The notes: a model not told the origin generated them from the letters alone. 9,392 nucleotides of DNA from Oscillospiraceae bacterium (GCA_029067025.1 JAIEFH010000009.1:1-9392), one strand, 5' to 3'; counted from the stretch's first letter, positions 1-6,747 are shown. Translations and numbers: made by a program.

Positions 1-27
1 TTTCTTATCGCAAAAAAATATATGTAT

Positions 28-36
28 TGGTATAAT
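28..36 (+). promoter_or_regulatory. Candidate extended -10 promoter in AT-rich left end
   Basis: TGGTATAAT matches the extended -10 consensus (TGn followed by TATAAT) exactly. The -35 position is poor (TCGCAA at 8-13), as extended -10 promoters tolerate. A transcript would start near base 43 and meet the hairpin at 117-154. No open frame with a ribosome site follows, so the product would be a short RNA of about 110 nt or only a chance match in AT-rich DNA. Confidence 0.3.
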
Positions 37-116
37 TTCACATTGTACCGTTAATTTTTTGAGTTGCTTTGTAATGCTTTTGACATTACTCCAATAAAAA
101 CATTAAACTTCACGTT

Positions 117-154
117 AATGTGGAGGTCTTTAGTGAGGTTAAGACCTCCACATT
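117..154. terminator. 14-bp perfect hairpin, terminator-like
   Basis: AATGTGGAGGTCTT (117-130) pairs perfectly with AAGACCTCCACATT (141-154) around a 10-base loop. The base run after it is only moderately T-rich on either strand (CTTTG on plus; GTTTAATGTTTTT about ten bases on, on minus), so the direction is unclear. It could end a plus-strand transcript begun near base 43, or act as terminator or attenuator for a minus-strand gene left of the window. Confidence 0.5.
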
Positions 155-222
155 CTTTGAAAACATGATTAACTGGGTGAATGGTGCGGTATTTCTGGCG
201 CCTCTATTGGCAGCTACGAGAA

Positions 223-251
223 GGGCCCGGTTTCCCACGGAAACCGGGCCC
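223..251 (-). terminator. Terminator of the PTS permease gene
   Basis: A perfect 13-bp GC-rich inverted repeat (GGGCCCGGTTTCC at 223-235 and its complement at 239-251) closes on the three-base loop CAC. It starts 20 bases beyond the stop codon of the minus-strand permease gene. The downstream T tract in that direction is weak (TTCTCG), but stem strength and position make a terminator the best reading. Confidence 0.75.
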
Positions 252-271
252 TGATTCACTAAACTGGGCGG

Positions 272-2407
272 TTATCCCTTGACCTCCAGCAGGGGCTCCC
301 CGGACTTGGTCTGGCCGCCCGCAAGCGCCGCCACGCTGGCGTAATCGTCGGTGTTGCAGACGATCATGGGAGTGGTGCACAGGTAGCCCTTGGCCTTGAT
401 CGCCTTCATATCGAAGGAGATGAGCAGGTCGCCTTTCTTCACCTTCTGTCCCGCCTTCACATGGGCCTGGAAGTGCTTTCCGCCCAACTGGACGGTGTTG
501 ATACCGATGTGGAGGAGCAGCTCCACGCCCTCGTCCGTGACCAGACCGATGGCGTGCTTGGTGTCGAACAGGTTATCCACCACCGCGTCCGCCGGGGCGA
601 ACAGCTTCCCGCTGCTGGGCTCGATGGCCACGCCGCCGCCCAGCACGCAGGTGGCAAAAGCCTCGTCCTGCACCTCGGTCATGGGCACCACGGCGCCGTC
701 CATATGGGCGCACAGCACGGCGTCCGGTTTCTTTTCCGCGGCGGGCTTCGCGGCGGGAGCGGGGGCAGGCGCGACGGCCCCCATCTGATCCACCAAATCC
801 GCCTCGGGTGTGTCCATAAAGTCCACCAGATTGGACTTGACCACCGCCACCTGGGGGCCATAGATCACCTGTACGCCGTTGCCCTTGTGGATCACGCCGG
901 AGGCCCCGGACTGCTTCAGCAACCCGTCGGACACCTTGCCTGGGTCAATGACCGTGACGCGCAGACGGGTGGCGCAGCAGTCTACGTCGGACAGATTGGC
1001 CTTGCCGCCCAGGCCCTTGAGGATGAGGGCGGACACGGGGTCGGATACCGCCGGGCCGGAGGAACCGTCCGGCCCCACGCCGGTCTTGGCCTTGAAGTCG
1101 GAGCGGGTGAACAGCTTGGTCTCCTCGCCCTCATCCTCCCGGCCGGGGGTCTTGAGGTTCATTTTGGTAATCATGAAATAGAACGTGAAATAGTAGACCA
1201 CAAAGTACGCCGCGCCTACAATGGGAATCCAGATCCAATGGGTCTTGGCGTTGCCCTGGAGGATGCCGAACAGGGTCAGGTCAATGACGCCGCCGGAGAA
1301 GGTCATGCCCACGCCCACGTTGAAAATGTGCATCAGCATATAGGACAGGCCCGCGTACACACAGTGGACCGCGTACATCAGCGGGGCCACGAACAGGAAG
1401 GTGAATTCCAGGGGCTCGGTGATGCCGGTGAGCATGGCGGTGAGGGCGGCGGAAAGGAGCAGGCCGCCCGCCGCCTTTTTCTTTTCAGTCTTGGCGGTCT
1501 TGTACATAGCCAAAGCCGCGCCAGGCAGGCCGAAAATCATGAAGGGGAACTTGCCCGCCATGAAGCGGGTGGCGGAGACGGAGAACACCTCGGTGCTCTT
1601 GGAGGCCAGCTCGGCAAAAAAGATGTTCTGCGCGCCCTGGATGGTCACGCCGTCGATGACAGCGGTGCCGCCCATGGCGGTCTGCCAGAAGGGCATATAG
1701 AACACGTGGTGCAGGCCGAAGGGGATGAGGGCGCGCTCCAGCAGGCCGTAGATCCAGGTGCCCGCGTAGCCGGAACGGAGAACCAGGTCACCCAGGGCGG
1801 CGATGCCCATCTGAACCACCGGCCAGATGAAGAACATGGCGATGCCCACGGCCACGAACACGATGGTGCACACGATAGGGACGAACCGGGTGCCGCCGAA
1901 GAAGGACAGCACCTGGGGCAGTTGGATCTTATAGAAGCGGTTGTGGAGCGCCGCCACGCCCAGGCCCACGATGATGCCGCCGAACACGCCCATTTGCAGG
2001 GTGGTAATGCCCAGGGTGGAGGTGGTGGTGTTGGCCGCCATAGCCTCCACGCCGCCCCGGGCGGTGATCATGGCGGAGATGGCGGTGTTCATCACCAAAT
2101 AGGCGATGGCGCCGGACAGGGCGGCCACTTCTTTCTCCTTTTTTGCCATGCCGATGGCCACGCCCATGGCAAAGAGCAGCGCCAGGTTGTTGAATACCGC
2201 GCTTCCGCACTGGTTCATGATGTCCAGGATGGTGTACAGCACACCGCCCTCGTAGATCACGCCGGTGAGGCCGTAGGCCTCCAGCATGGTCTGATTGGTG
2301 AAGGAGCTGCCGATGCCCAGCAGCAATCCCGCCACCGGCAGCAGGGCGATGGGCAGCATGAACGAGCGGCCCACCCGCTGCAATACGCCAAAGATCTTGT
2401 CCTTCAT
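272..2407 (-). CDS. ptsG: PTS permease EIICBA, glucose family
   Basis: Takes up and phosphorylates a sugar across the membrane, passing phosphate from HPr through its own EIIA and EIIB domains; 711 residues. Residues 1-420 form the multi-span EIIC channel with the family signatures GLHHVFYMPFW (231-241) and GITEPLEF (328-335). The linker LKTPGRED (418-425) leads to EIIB, whose phospho-cysteine is most likely C478 in DCCATRLRV. After an Ala/Pro-rich linker (about 543-560) comes EIIA, with H618 and the phosphorylated H633 in LLLHIGINTV. The start was chosen at base 2407 because AAGGAGG lies 7 bases before it; an in-frame start at 2464 has no such site. The domains are complete and in the order C-B-A. 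Glucose, N-acetylglucosamine and alpha-glucosides are all transported by this family; the sequence alone does not settle the substrate, so the symbol is provisional. The gene is alone in its transcript, with no regulator or catabolic partner beside it in the window. Confidence 0.95.
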   Translation of the reverse strand: MKDKIFGVLQRVGRSFMLPIALLPVAGLLLGIGSSFTNQTMLEAYGLTGVIYEGGVLYTILDIMNQCGSAVFNNLALLFAMGVAIGMAKKEKEVAALSGAIAYLVMNTAISAMITARGGVEAMAANTTTSTLGITTLQMGVFGGIIVGLGVAALHNRFYKIQLPQVLSFFGGTRFVPIVCTIVFVAVGIAMFFIWPVVQMGIAALGDLVLRSGYAGTWIYGLLERALIPFGLHHVFYMPFWQTAMGGTAVIDGVTIQGAQNIFFAELASKSTEVFSVSATRFMAGKFPFMIFGLPGAALAMYKTAKTEKKKAAGGLLLSAALTAMLTGITEPLEFTFLFVAPLMYAVHCVYAGLSYMLMHIFNVGVGMTFSGGVIDLTLFGILQGNAKTHWIWIPIVGAAYFVVYYFTFYFMITKMNLKTPGREDEGEETKLFTRSDFKAKTGVGPDGSSGPAVSDPVSALILKGLGGKANLSDVDCCATRLRVTVIDPGKVSDGLLKQSGASGVIHKGNGVQVIYGPQVAVVKSNLVDFMDTPEADLVDQMGAVAPAPAPAAKPAAEKKPDAVLCAHMDGAVVPMTEVQDEAFATCVLGGGVAIEPSSGKLFAPADAVVDNLFDTKHAIGLVTDEGVELLLHIGINTVQLGGKHFQAHVKAGQKVKKGDLLISFDMKAIKAKGYLCTTPMIVCNTDDYASVAALAGGQTKSGEPLLEVKG

Positions 2408-2430
2408 AGATACGCCTCCTTGCATTTTTT

Positions 2431-2471
2431 CAGGTTTTGCAGATATGTAAAACCTGTATTCCACCCACAGG
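2431..2471 (-). promoter_or_regulatory. Leader hairpins just upstream of the ptsG ribosome site
   Basis: Read on the minus strand, CAGGTTTT and AAAACCTG (2456-2449 and 2438-2431) form a perfect 8-bp stem with a 10-base loop, ending 9 bases before the AAGGAGG. A second possible stem, CCTGT/ACAGG (2471-2467 and 2457-2453), shares bases with the first arm, so the two cannot form together. The closing arms faintly resemble the antiterminator-binding RAT sites of BglG/GlcT-type regulators (GCAAAACC at the 3' side), but the motif is too short for a confident match. I see no convincing sigma-A promoter between here and 2690. Confidence 0.4.
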
Positions 2472-2597
2472 ATTCCCCTCCCATAAATGAAATATGAGTC
2501 CCGATCGAAAATTAGTCGCGATCCCGCTATCTATGTCATACTTGTCCGGGTGATCGGGCGCGGCCTGGAACTGCCGCTGGGCAAAATATTGTAGGTG

Positions 2598-2679
2598 GAC
2601 GGTAAACCGGAGGACCGTCATTCGCCGGGCAGCCGGAAGGCTGCCGGCCAAACGGCCTATGGCAGTCCTGCGGACTGCC
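2598..2679. repeat. Row of short hairpins in the ptsG/tRNA-Arg intergenic region
   Basis: Successive inverted repeats are visible: GACGGT/ACCGTC (2598-2603, 2614-2619); a GCCGGGCAGCC/GGCTGCCGGC stem with one bulged base and a GGAA loop (2624-2648); GGCC/GGCC around AAAC (2646-2657); and a perfect GGCAGTCC/GGACTGCC (2661-2668, 2672-2679). Several arms carry GGCAG or CTGCC and could exchange partners. No open frame with a ribosome site lies here. It may be a dispersed non-coding repeat or a structured leader. Confidence 0.45.
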
Positions 2680-2693
2680 CTGGTGCCAAAAAT

Positions 2694-2720
2694 AAAAGGT
2701 CTGCCATAGGCAGACCTTTT
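2694..2720. terminator. Bidirectional intrinsic terminator
   Basis: AAAAGGTCTGCC (2694-2705) and GGCAGACCTTTT (2709-2720) form a perfect 12-bp stem with the loop ATA. T-rich runs follow in both directions: GTTTTT on plus, ATTTTT on minus. On the minus strand it insulates ptsG from tRNA-Arg transcription. There is no obvious plus-strand gene just before it that would need ending. Confidence 0.8.
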
Positions 2721-2833
2721 GTTTTTGGGTCAATGTGGTAAAAACACTTTTTCAGATTTGATAAAACGGGGCCCCCGCGCGAGCCCAGCGAAGCGGGTCG
2801 CGTGGGGAAAGGAGGAGCAGCGGAATGAGCGCA
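2721..2833. other. Non-coding stretch with imperfect GC-rich hairpin
   Basis: It holds a long imperfect hairpin at 2772-2807 (CCCC-CGCGA-CCC pairing with GGG-TCGCG-GGGG with single-base bulges) and a small AAAAA/TTTTT stem near 2740-2752. GGAGG before an ATG at 2825 looks like a start site, but the frame runs antisense into the tRNA and is not credible. Confidence 0.35.
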
Positions 2834-2884
2834 CTCCGGCGTTTTTATAAAAACGCCGGAGCAAGCGATATGAAGCTTGCTCCG
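2834..2884 (-). terminator. tRNA-Arg terminator with overlapping 28-bp palindrome
   Basis: On the minus strand, CGGAGCAAGC and GCTTGCTCCG (2884-2875, 2866-2857) form a 10-bp stem starting four bases after the tRNA CCA, followed by GCG and T5: a normal intrinsic terminator. The distal arm overlaps a second element, a perfect palindrome of 28 bases (2834-2861) made of CTCCGGCGTTTTTA and its complement. The two structures share bases 2857-2861, so they compete. Confidence 0.7.
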
Positions 2885-2887
2885 ACG

Positions 2888-2963
2888 TGGCACGCCCGGA
2901 GGGACTCGAACCCCCAACATTCAGAACCGGAATCTGACGCTCTATCCATTGAACTACGGGCGC
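2888..2963 (-). tRNA. tRNA-Arg (anticodon CCG)
   Basis: A complete 76-base cloverleaf including CCA (2888-2890). The acceptor GCGCCCG pairs with CGGGCGT, with a G-U first pair, and the discriminator is G. The D stem is GTTC/GAGC, the anticodon stem TCAGA/TCTGA holds the loop TTCCGGT (anticodon CCG, reading the arginine codon CGG), and the T arm is GGGGG-TTCGAGT-CCCTC. It has its own promoter upstream and a terminator directly behind. Confidence 0.97.
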
Positions 2964-2983
2964 ATTTTCTTAAGCGCTCATAC

Positions 2984-3012
2984 AGTATAACAGGATTTTT
3001 ACCCGTTGTAAA
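2984..3012 (-). promoter_or_regulatory. Promoter of tRNA-Arg
   Basis: On the minus strand TTTACA (3012-3007), a 17-base spacer and TATACT (2989-2984) match the sigma-A pattern in 5 of 6 and 5 of 6 positions. Transcription would begin near 2977, about 14 bases before the tRNA 5' end. Confidence 0.8.
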
Positions 3013-3086
3013 GGGAGAATTTGAGAAAATTTTTGAGCTTGAAATTTTCTTGTGCAGTTTGACGCCTGCAAAATCCTCCGTCCACC

Positions 3087-3115
3087 TTGCTTTTTTCCCC
3101 GCGATTTGCTATGCT
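3087..3115 (+). promoter_or_regulatory. Promoter of the hydratase operon
   Basis: TTGCTT (3087-3092), a 17-base spacer and TATGCT (3110-3115) form a plausible sigma-A promoter. The start point would fall near 3122, leaving a leader of about 26 bases. Confidence 0.6.
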
Positions 3116-3126
3116 AAAGCAAATCG
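3102..3126 (+). promoter_or_regulatory. Operator-like palindrome over the -10 box
   Basis: CGATTTGCT (3102-3110) and AGCAAATCG (3118-3126) form a perfect 9-bp inverted repeat with a 7-base centre. It covers the -10 box and probable start point, the usual place for a repressor site. No regulator gene lies next to it in the window, so the binding protein is unknown. Confidence 0.5.
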
Positions 3127-3147
3127 TCCCACTGAGAGGAGATACAC

Positions 3148-5349
3148 ATGATTACCATTAACAATTCCCCAGTTCGCTGGCAAAACGGCCGCTTCGTTCC
3201 CGCCGAAACCCCCAACGGCCGGGAGGGCACCATGGCCCACGCCATCCTCATGGCCCACAACACCTCCAACAGCTCTGACCGACTGTCCATCCACTTCGAC
3301 GCCATGGCCTCCCACGACATCACCTACGTGGGCATCATCCAGACCGCCCGGGCCTCCGGCATGAAGGAGTTCCCCCTGCCCTATGTACTCACCAACTGTC
3401 ACAACTCCCTGTGCGCCGTGGGCGGCACCATCAACGAGGACGACCACGTGTTCGGGCTAAGCGCCGCGAAAAAGTACGGCGGCGAGTTCGTCCCCGCCCA
3501 TCAGGCCGTCATCCACTCCTATATGCGGGAGCGCTACGCCGCCCCCGGCAAGATGATCCTGGGCTCCGACTCCCACACCCGCTACGGCGCCTACGGCTGT
3601 ATGTCTATCGGCGAGGGCGGCCCCGAGCTGGCCCGACAGCTGCTGCGCAAGACCTACGACATCGCCTACCCCAAGGTCATCGCCATCTACCTCACCGGCA
3701 CGCCCCGGCCCGGCGTGGGCCCCCAGGACGTGGCCCTGGCCCTGGTGGGGGCCACCTTTAAAAACGGCGCGGTGAAGAACGCCGTCATGGAGTTCTTCGG
3801 CCCCGGCGTGGCGAACCTTTCTATGGACTACAGGGCGGGCATCGACGTGATGACCACCGAGACCACCTGCCTGTCCTCCGTGTGGCAGACCGATGAGCAG
3901 ACCAAGACCGCCCTCGCCCTGCTGGGCCGGGGGGACAGCTACCGGGAGATGGCCCCGGCAGACGGCGCGTACTACGACGGCGTGGTCACCGTGAAGCTGG
4001 ACAAGATCGAGCCCATGATCGCCCTGCCCTTCCACCCCTCCAACGCTTACACCATCCGGGAGTTTAAGGCCAACATGGCCGACCTGCTCCACCAGGTGGA
4101 CGTGGATGCCGCGGAGCAGCTTGGCGTGAAAAACGCCCTGTCCCTCACCAACAAGATCGTAAACGGCCAGTTCCATGTGGACCAGGGCGTCATCGCCGGC
4201 TGCTCCGGCGGCACCTACCAGAACCTGAAGCGGGCCGCCGAGATTCTCAAGGGCTGCGCCATTGGCTCCGATGCCTTCTGGCTGTCCTGCTACCCTGGCT
4301 CCATGCCCATCAACCTGGAGCTGACCCGCGACGGCTCCATCGCCCAACTCATGGCGGCGGGGGCGTCCATCCGCTCCTGCTTCTGCGGGCCCTGCTTCGG
4401 CGCGGGCGACGTGCCCGCCAACGGTGCCTTCTCCATCCGCCACTCCACCCGCAACTTCCCCAACCGTGAGGGAAGTAAGCCCGGCGACGGCCAGATCTCC
4501 TATGTGGCCCTCATGGACGCCCGATCCATTGCCGCCACCGCCCGGATGGGCGGGGTGCTCACCGGGGCGGACGAGCTGCCCGACGTCCCCGCCGACCGGG
4601 CTGACGAGCAGTGGAATTACGACGACTCCGCCTACAAGTCCCGGGTCTACTTCGGCGTGGGCAAACCCCAGCCGAAGACGGAGTTGGTCCTTGGCCCCAA
4701 CATCGCCGACTGGCCCCAGCAGATCGCCCTGCCGGACAACCTGCTGCTCACCTGCTGCGCCGCCATCTACGACCCCGTGACCACCACCGACGAGCTGATC
4801 CCCTCCGGGGAGACCTCCTCTTACCGCTCCAACCCCCTCAAACTGTCCGAGTTTGCCCTGAGCCGCAAGTGCCCCGACTACGTTGCCTTAGCCAAGGCTG
4901 TACAGGCCAGCGAGCGCACACGCCGTTCGGGAGAGGATGCAAACTTCCCGGCCGATACCGGCCTCGGCTCCTTTATCATGGCCCTCAAGCCCGGCGACGG
5001 CTCCGCCCGGGAGCAGGCCGCCTCCTGCCAGCGGGTGCTGGGGGGCTGCGCCAATGTGGCCGCCGAGTACGCCACCAAGCGCTACCGCTCCAACGTGGTG
5101 AACTGGGGGATGCTGCCCTTCGTGGCCCCCGATGTGAAGGATTGGGGCATCGAAGAGGGGGATACGCTCTATATCCCCGGTATCCGCGCTCTGCTGAAGG
5201 GCGATGGGGAGGAGATCGAAGCCACGCTCACCCATGTACTCAGCGGCGAGGAGCCGACCACCGTGAAGCTGAAGCTCCCCGGACTGACAAGGGAAGAGCG
5301 GGACATCATCCTGGCCGGCTGCCTCATCAACTACTACGCGGAGGCGTAA
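3148..5349 (+). CDS. ybhJ: Aconitase-superfamily hydratase, YbhJ type
   Basis: A 733-residue protein of the aconitase superfamily, most like the uncharacterised E. coli hydratase YbhJ and not the tricarboxylate-cycle enzyme; the substrate is unknown. GSDSHT (139-144) is the conserved substrate-site segment. Likely ligands of the [4Fe-4S] cluster are C352 (in GCSGGT) and C413 and C416 (in CFCGPC), with the C-x2-C spacing of aconitases; C411 is an extra nearby cysteine. STRNFPNREG (433-442) resembles the segment after the cluster in aconitase. The C-terminal swivel domain carries RSNVVNWGMLPF from residue 647. Expected to be cytoplasmic and oxygen-sensitive. AGGAG lies 6 bases before the ATG. 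The stop is 5 bases before the acetyltransferase start, so the two are co-transcribed. Full length, no visible defect. Family assignment is firm; the reaction is an inference. Confidence 0.92.
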   Translation: MITINNSPVRWQNGRFVPAETPNGREGTMAHAILMAHNTSNSSDRLSIHFDAMASHDITYVGIIQTARASGMKEFPLPYVLTNCHNSLCAVGGTINEDDHVFGLSAAKKYGGEFVPAHQAVIHSYMRERYAAPGKMILGSDSHTRYGAYGCMSIGEGGPELARQLLRKTYDIAYPKVIAIYLTGTPRPGVGPQDVALALVGATFKNGAVKNAVMEFFGPGVANLSMDYRAGIDVMTTETTCLSSVWQTDEQTKTALALLGRGDSYREMAPADGAYYDGVVTVKLDKIEPMIALPFHPSNAYTIREFKANMADLLHQVDVDAAEQLGVKNALSLTNKIVNGQFHVDQGVIAGCSGGTYQNLKRAAEILKGCAIGSDAFWLSCYPGSMPINLELTRDGSIAQLMAAGASIRSCFCGPCFGAGDVPANGAFSIRHSTRNFPNREGSKPGDGQISYVALMDARSIAATARMGGVLTGADELPDVPADRADEQWNYDDSAYKSRVYFGVGKPQPKTELVLGPNIADWPQQIALPDNLLLTCCAAIYDPVTTTDELIPSGETSSYRSNPLKLSEFALSRKCPDYVALAKAVQASERTRRSGEDANFPADTGLGSFIMALKPGDGSAREQAASCQRVLGGCANVAAEYATKRYRSNVVNWGMLPFVAPDVKDWGIEEGDTLYIPGIRALLKGDGEEIEATLTHVLSGEEPTTVKLKLPGLTREERDIILAGCLINYYAEA

Positions 5350-5354
5350 CCTTT

Positions 5355-5882
5355 ATGGACTTGGAGCTGTATGTCCCAAAACTGGAGGAGCTGTGGTTCT
5401 ACCAAAAAATGATCTCCGACCCCGCCACCATGTCCTATAACGCGGGCTACGACCCCTGGCCCGGCTACCATCGGGACACCGGCTGCATCGACTTCCCCCG
5501 GGAGGAATGGGCAGAGTGGTACGCCGGCTGGGTGGGACAAGAGCCGGAGCGGTTCTACGCCTACATCCGGCGCAAATCCGACGGCCAGTGGATCGGCGAC
5601 GTCAACTTCCACCACACGCCGGACAAGGACTGGTGGGACATGGGCATCGTGATCTACGCCCCGTACCGGGGCCAAGGCCATGCCGTGCCCGCCCTGGAGC
5701 TGATGCTGGACCACGCCTTCCGGGACTGCGGCATCAGCCGCATCCACAACTACTTTGAAACCACCAGGGACGCCGCCTGGAAGGCCCACCTGGCGGCGGG
5801 CTTTCGGGACGCGGGCACCGAGGACGGCATCCGCCACCTGATGGTGACCCGCGAGGAGTACCTGGCCGCCCATGCCGAATAA
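5355..5882 (+). CDS. GNAT-family N-acetyltransferase
   Basis: A 175-residue protein that probably moves an acetyl group from acetyl-CoA to an amine on a small molecule or protein. The acetyl-CoA pyrophosphate loop is RGQGHA (105-110), preceded by the beta-strand region WDMGIVIYAPY (94-104) and followed by the helix VPALELMLDHAF. The later segment IHNYFETTRDAAWKAHLAAGF (130-150) resembles the N-x-x-S-xx-hhxxxGF region of RimJ/RimL-like members. The substrate cannot be told. The ATG at 5355 sits 5 bases after the hydratase stop; GGAGG (5340-5344) within the end of that gene is 10 bases upstream, suggesting translational coupling. A strong terminator follows. Longer readings of this frame back into the hydratase gene are not real. 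Confidence 0.9.
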   Translation: MDLELYVPKLEELWFYQKMISDPATMSYNAGYDPWPGYHRDTGCIDFPREEWAEWYAGWVGQEPERFYAYIRRKSDGQWIGDVNFHHTPDKDWWDMGIVIYAPYRGQGHAVPALELMLDHAFRDCGISRIHNYFETTRDAAWKAHLAAGFRDAGTEDGIRHLMVTREEYLAAHAE

Positions 5883-5887
5883 AACCC

Positions 5888-5925
5888 ACAGGGACGGAAC
5901 TTAATGGTTCCGTCCCTGTTTCTTA
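5888..5925 (+). terminator. Terminator of the hydratase/acetyltransferase operon
   Basis: ACAGGGACGGAAC (5888-5900) and its complement (5907-5919) form a perfect 13-bp stem with loop TTAATG, followed by TTTCTT. It begins 6 bases after the acetyltransferase stop. Confidence 0.85.
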
Positions 5926-5938
5926 ATCACTGTGCGGG

Positions 5939-5967
5939 TAGACACGCCGCCAGTTTTGTGCTATGAT
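5939..5967 (+). promoter_or_regulatory. Promoter of the lipoprotein gene
   Basis: TAGACA (5939-5944) and TATGAT (5962-5967) are separated by 17 bases and each match the sigma-A consensus in 5 of 6 positions. Transcription would start near 5974, about 36 bases before the ATG. Confidence 0.75.
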
Positions 5968-6009
5968 GTCCACAGACAAAGTTCGACATGATTTATGGAG
6001 GTGTGTCCT

Positions 6010-6708
6010 ATGCGGACAAAACAATATATTTCTCTGCTCTTGGCGGCTTTGATGGCGCTGACCCTCACCGCCTGCGGCGCGGCCTTGAAAAAGGACAAAA
6101 ATACTACGGCAATGACCATCCAGCCCGTCCAGCTCTCCGAGGAGGAGACCGCCCTGGCCGAACTGCTGGCCCTGGACATGGACTGCTATCACATCTATGA
6201 CTTCTATCTGAGCGAAAAGAGCGGCATACAGAGCCTGCGCCTGACCGCTTACGAGCTGGTGAACGGGGAGTGGATGGACGTGGCCGCGGAGGTTCACCCC
6301 TTTTCCGACACCAGCGGCAGAATCGCGCTGACCTTCGGCAAGATGACCGACGGGGTGCAGACCGCCGTGCAGAGCGCCTCGGGCGCCAACTCCAGCTCCT
6401 TTGCCCCTGTTTCGAAGGGCAATGTGTCTGATATGACCTTCGCCACCTCCACATTGGACGATGCCAGCACAACCATAGATCCGAATCAGGAGATTCCCCT
6501 GGTTCTCCAGGTCGTCACGTCCAAAAACGAGGTTCGGATGTATAAGGTGGACTACTTCGGGATGCCCAGGGAGCTGGACAAGCAGGGTTATGAGCACGTC
6601 TACGCCATTACGGTGATGTTCAGCCAGACACCGTCAGATGAGCTTGTCCGATCCATCGCGCCCGGCGTTCCGGAGGAACCCTCGGCCGAGCCCTCCCCCG
6701 CCAATTAA
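6010..6708 (+). CDS. Predicted lipoprotein of unknown function
   Basis: A 232-residue secreted protein. The N-terminus has a lipoprotein signal peptide: positive residues (MRTK), a hydrophobic core and the lipobox LTAC with the lipidated C22, so the mature protein should be tethered to the outer face of the membrane. I recognise no domain in the body, which is mixed alpha/beta in character. The last 15 or so residues are rich in Pro, Glu and Ser (PEEPSAEPSP) and probably disordered. The ATG at 6010 was chosen because GGAGG (5997-6001) lies 8 bases upstream and the signal peptide starts there; an ATG five codons earlier overlaps that site. Its own promoter and terminator make it a single-gene unit. 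Confidence 0.85.
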   Translation: MRTKQYISLLLAALMALTLTACGAALKKDKNTTAMTIQPVQLSEEETALAELLALDMDCYHIYDFYLSEKSGIQSLRLTAYELVNGEWMDVAAEVHPFSDTSGRIALTFGKMTDGVQTAVQSASGANSSSFAPVSKGNVSDMTFATSTLDDASTTIDPNQEIPLVLQVVTSKNEVRMYKVDYFGMPRELDKQGYEHVYAITVMFSQTPSDELVRSIAPGVPEEPSAEPSPAN

Positions 6709-6714
6709 ACGCGG

Positions 6715-6747
6715 CCGCCCCCCGGCATAAGCCGGGGGGCGGTTTTT
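6715..6747 (+). terminator. Terminator of the lipoprotein gene
   Basis: CCGCCCCCCGGC (6715-6726) and its exact complement (6731-6742) form a 12-bp stem with an ATAA loop, followed by T5. It starts 6 bases after the lipoprotein stop. The T run touches the stop codon of the convergent phosphatase gene, so the hairpin can also block transcription from that side, though without a T tract on that strand. Confidence 0.9.

Larger units (their letters stand above)
1..222. other. AT-rich gene-free left flank
   Basis: About the first 175 bases are much richer in A+T than the rest of the window, and I see no coding frame with a ribosome site. The stretch holds an extended -10 motif (28-36), a small inverted repeat GTAATG/CATTAC (71-76 and 84-89), a TTGACA box (80-85) without a good -10 behind it, and a strong hairpin (117-154). 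It may be the regulatory region of a gene lying left of the window. Confidence 0.5.

Noticed and set aside
2431..2456. Classical RAT antiterminator site before ptsG
   Set aside because: Only the closing arms resemble RAT; the internal loop pattern is missing and no overlapping terminator follows, so it is listed only as a leader hairpin.
461..2497. Long open frame on the plus strand opposite the PTS permease
   Set aside because: It is antisense to a complete, well-recognised permease and is rich in His, Gly and Ala as expected for the reverse of GC-rich coding DNA; it has no domain or ribosome site.
2598..2720. CRISPR-like repeat array
   Set aside because: The hairpins differ in sequence and spacing; there is no repeated unit with regular spacers and no cas gene.
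2825..3151. Plus-strand frame preceded by GGAGG
   Set aside because: It translates the antisense of tRNA-Arg (RRDSNPQHSEPESDAL is a familiar false protein) and runs into the next promoter.
3457..4443. Open frame of 328 codons on the minus strand inside the hydratase gene
   Set aside because: Low-complexity Gly/Val/His-rich shadow of the hydratase reading frame, with no recognisable domain.
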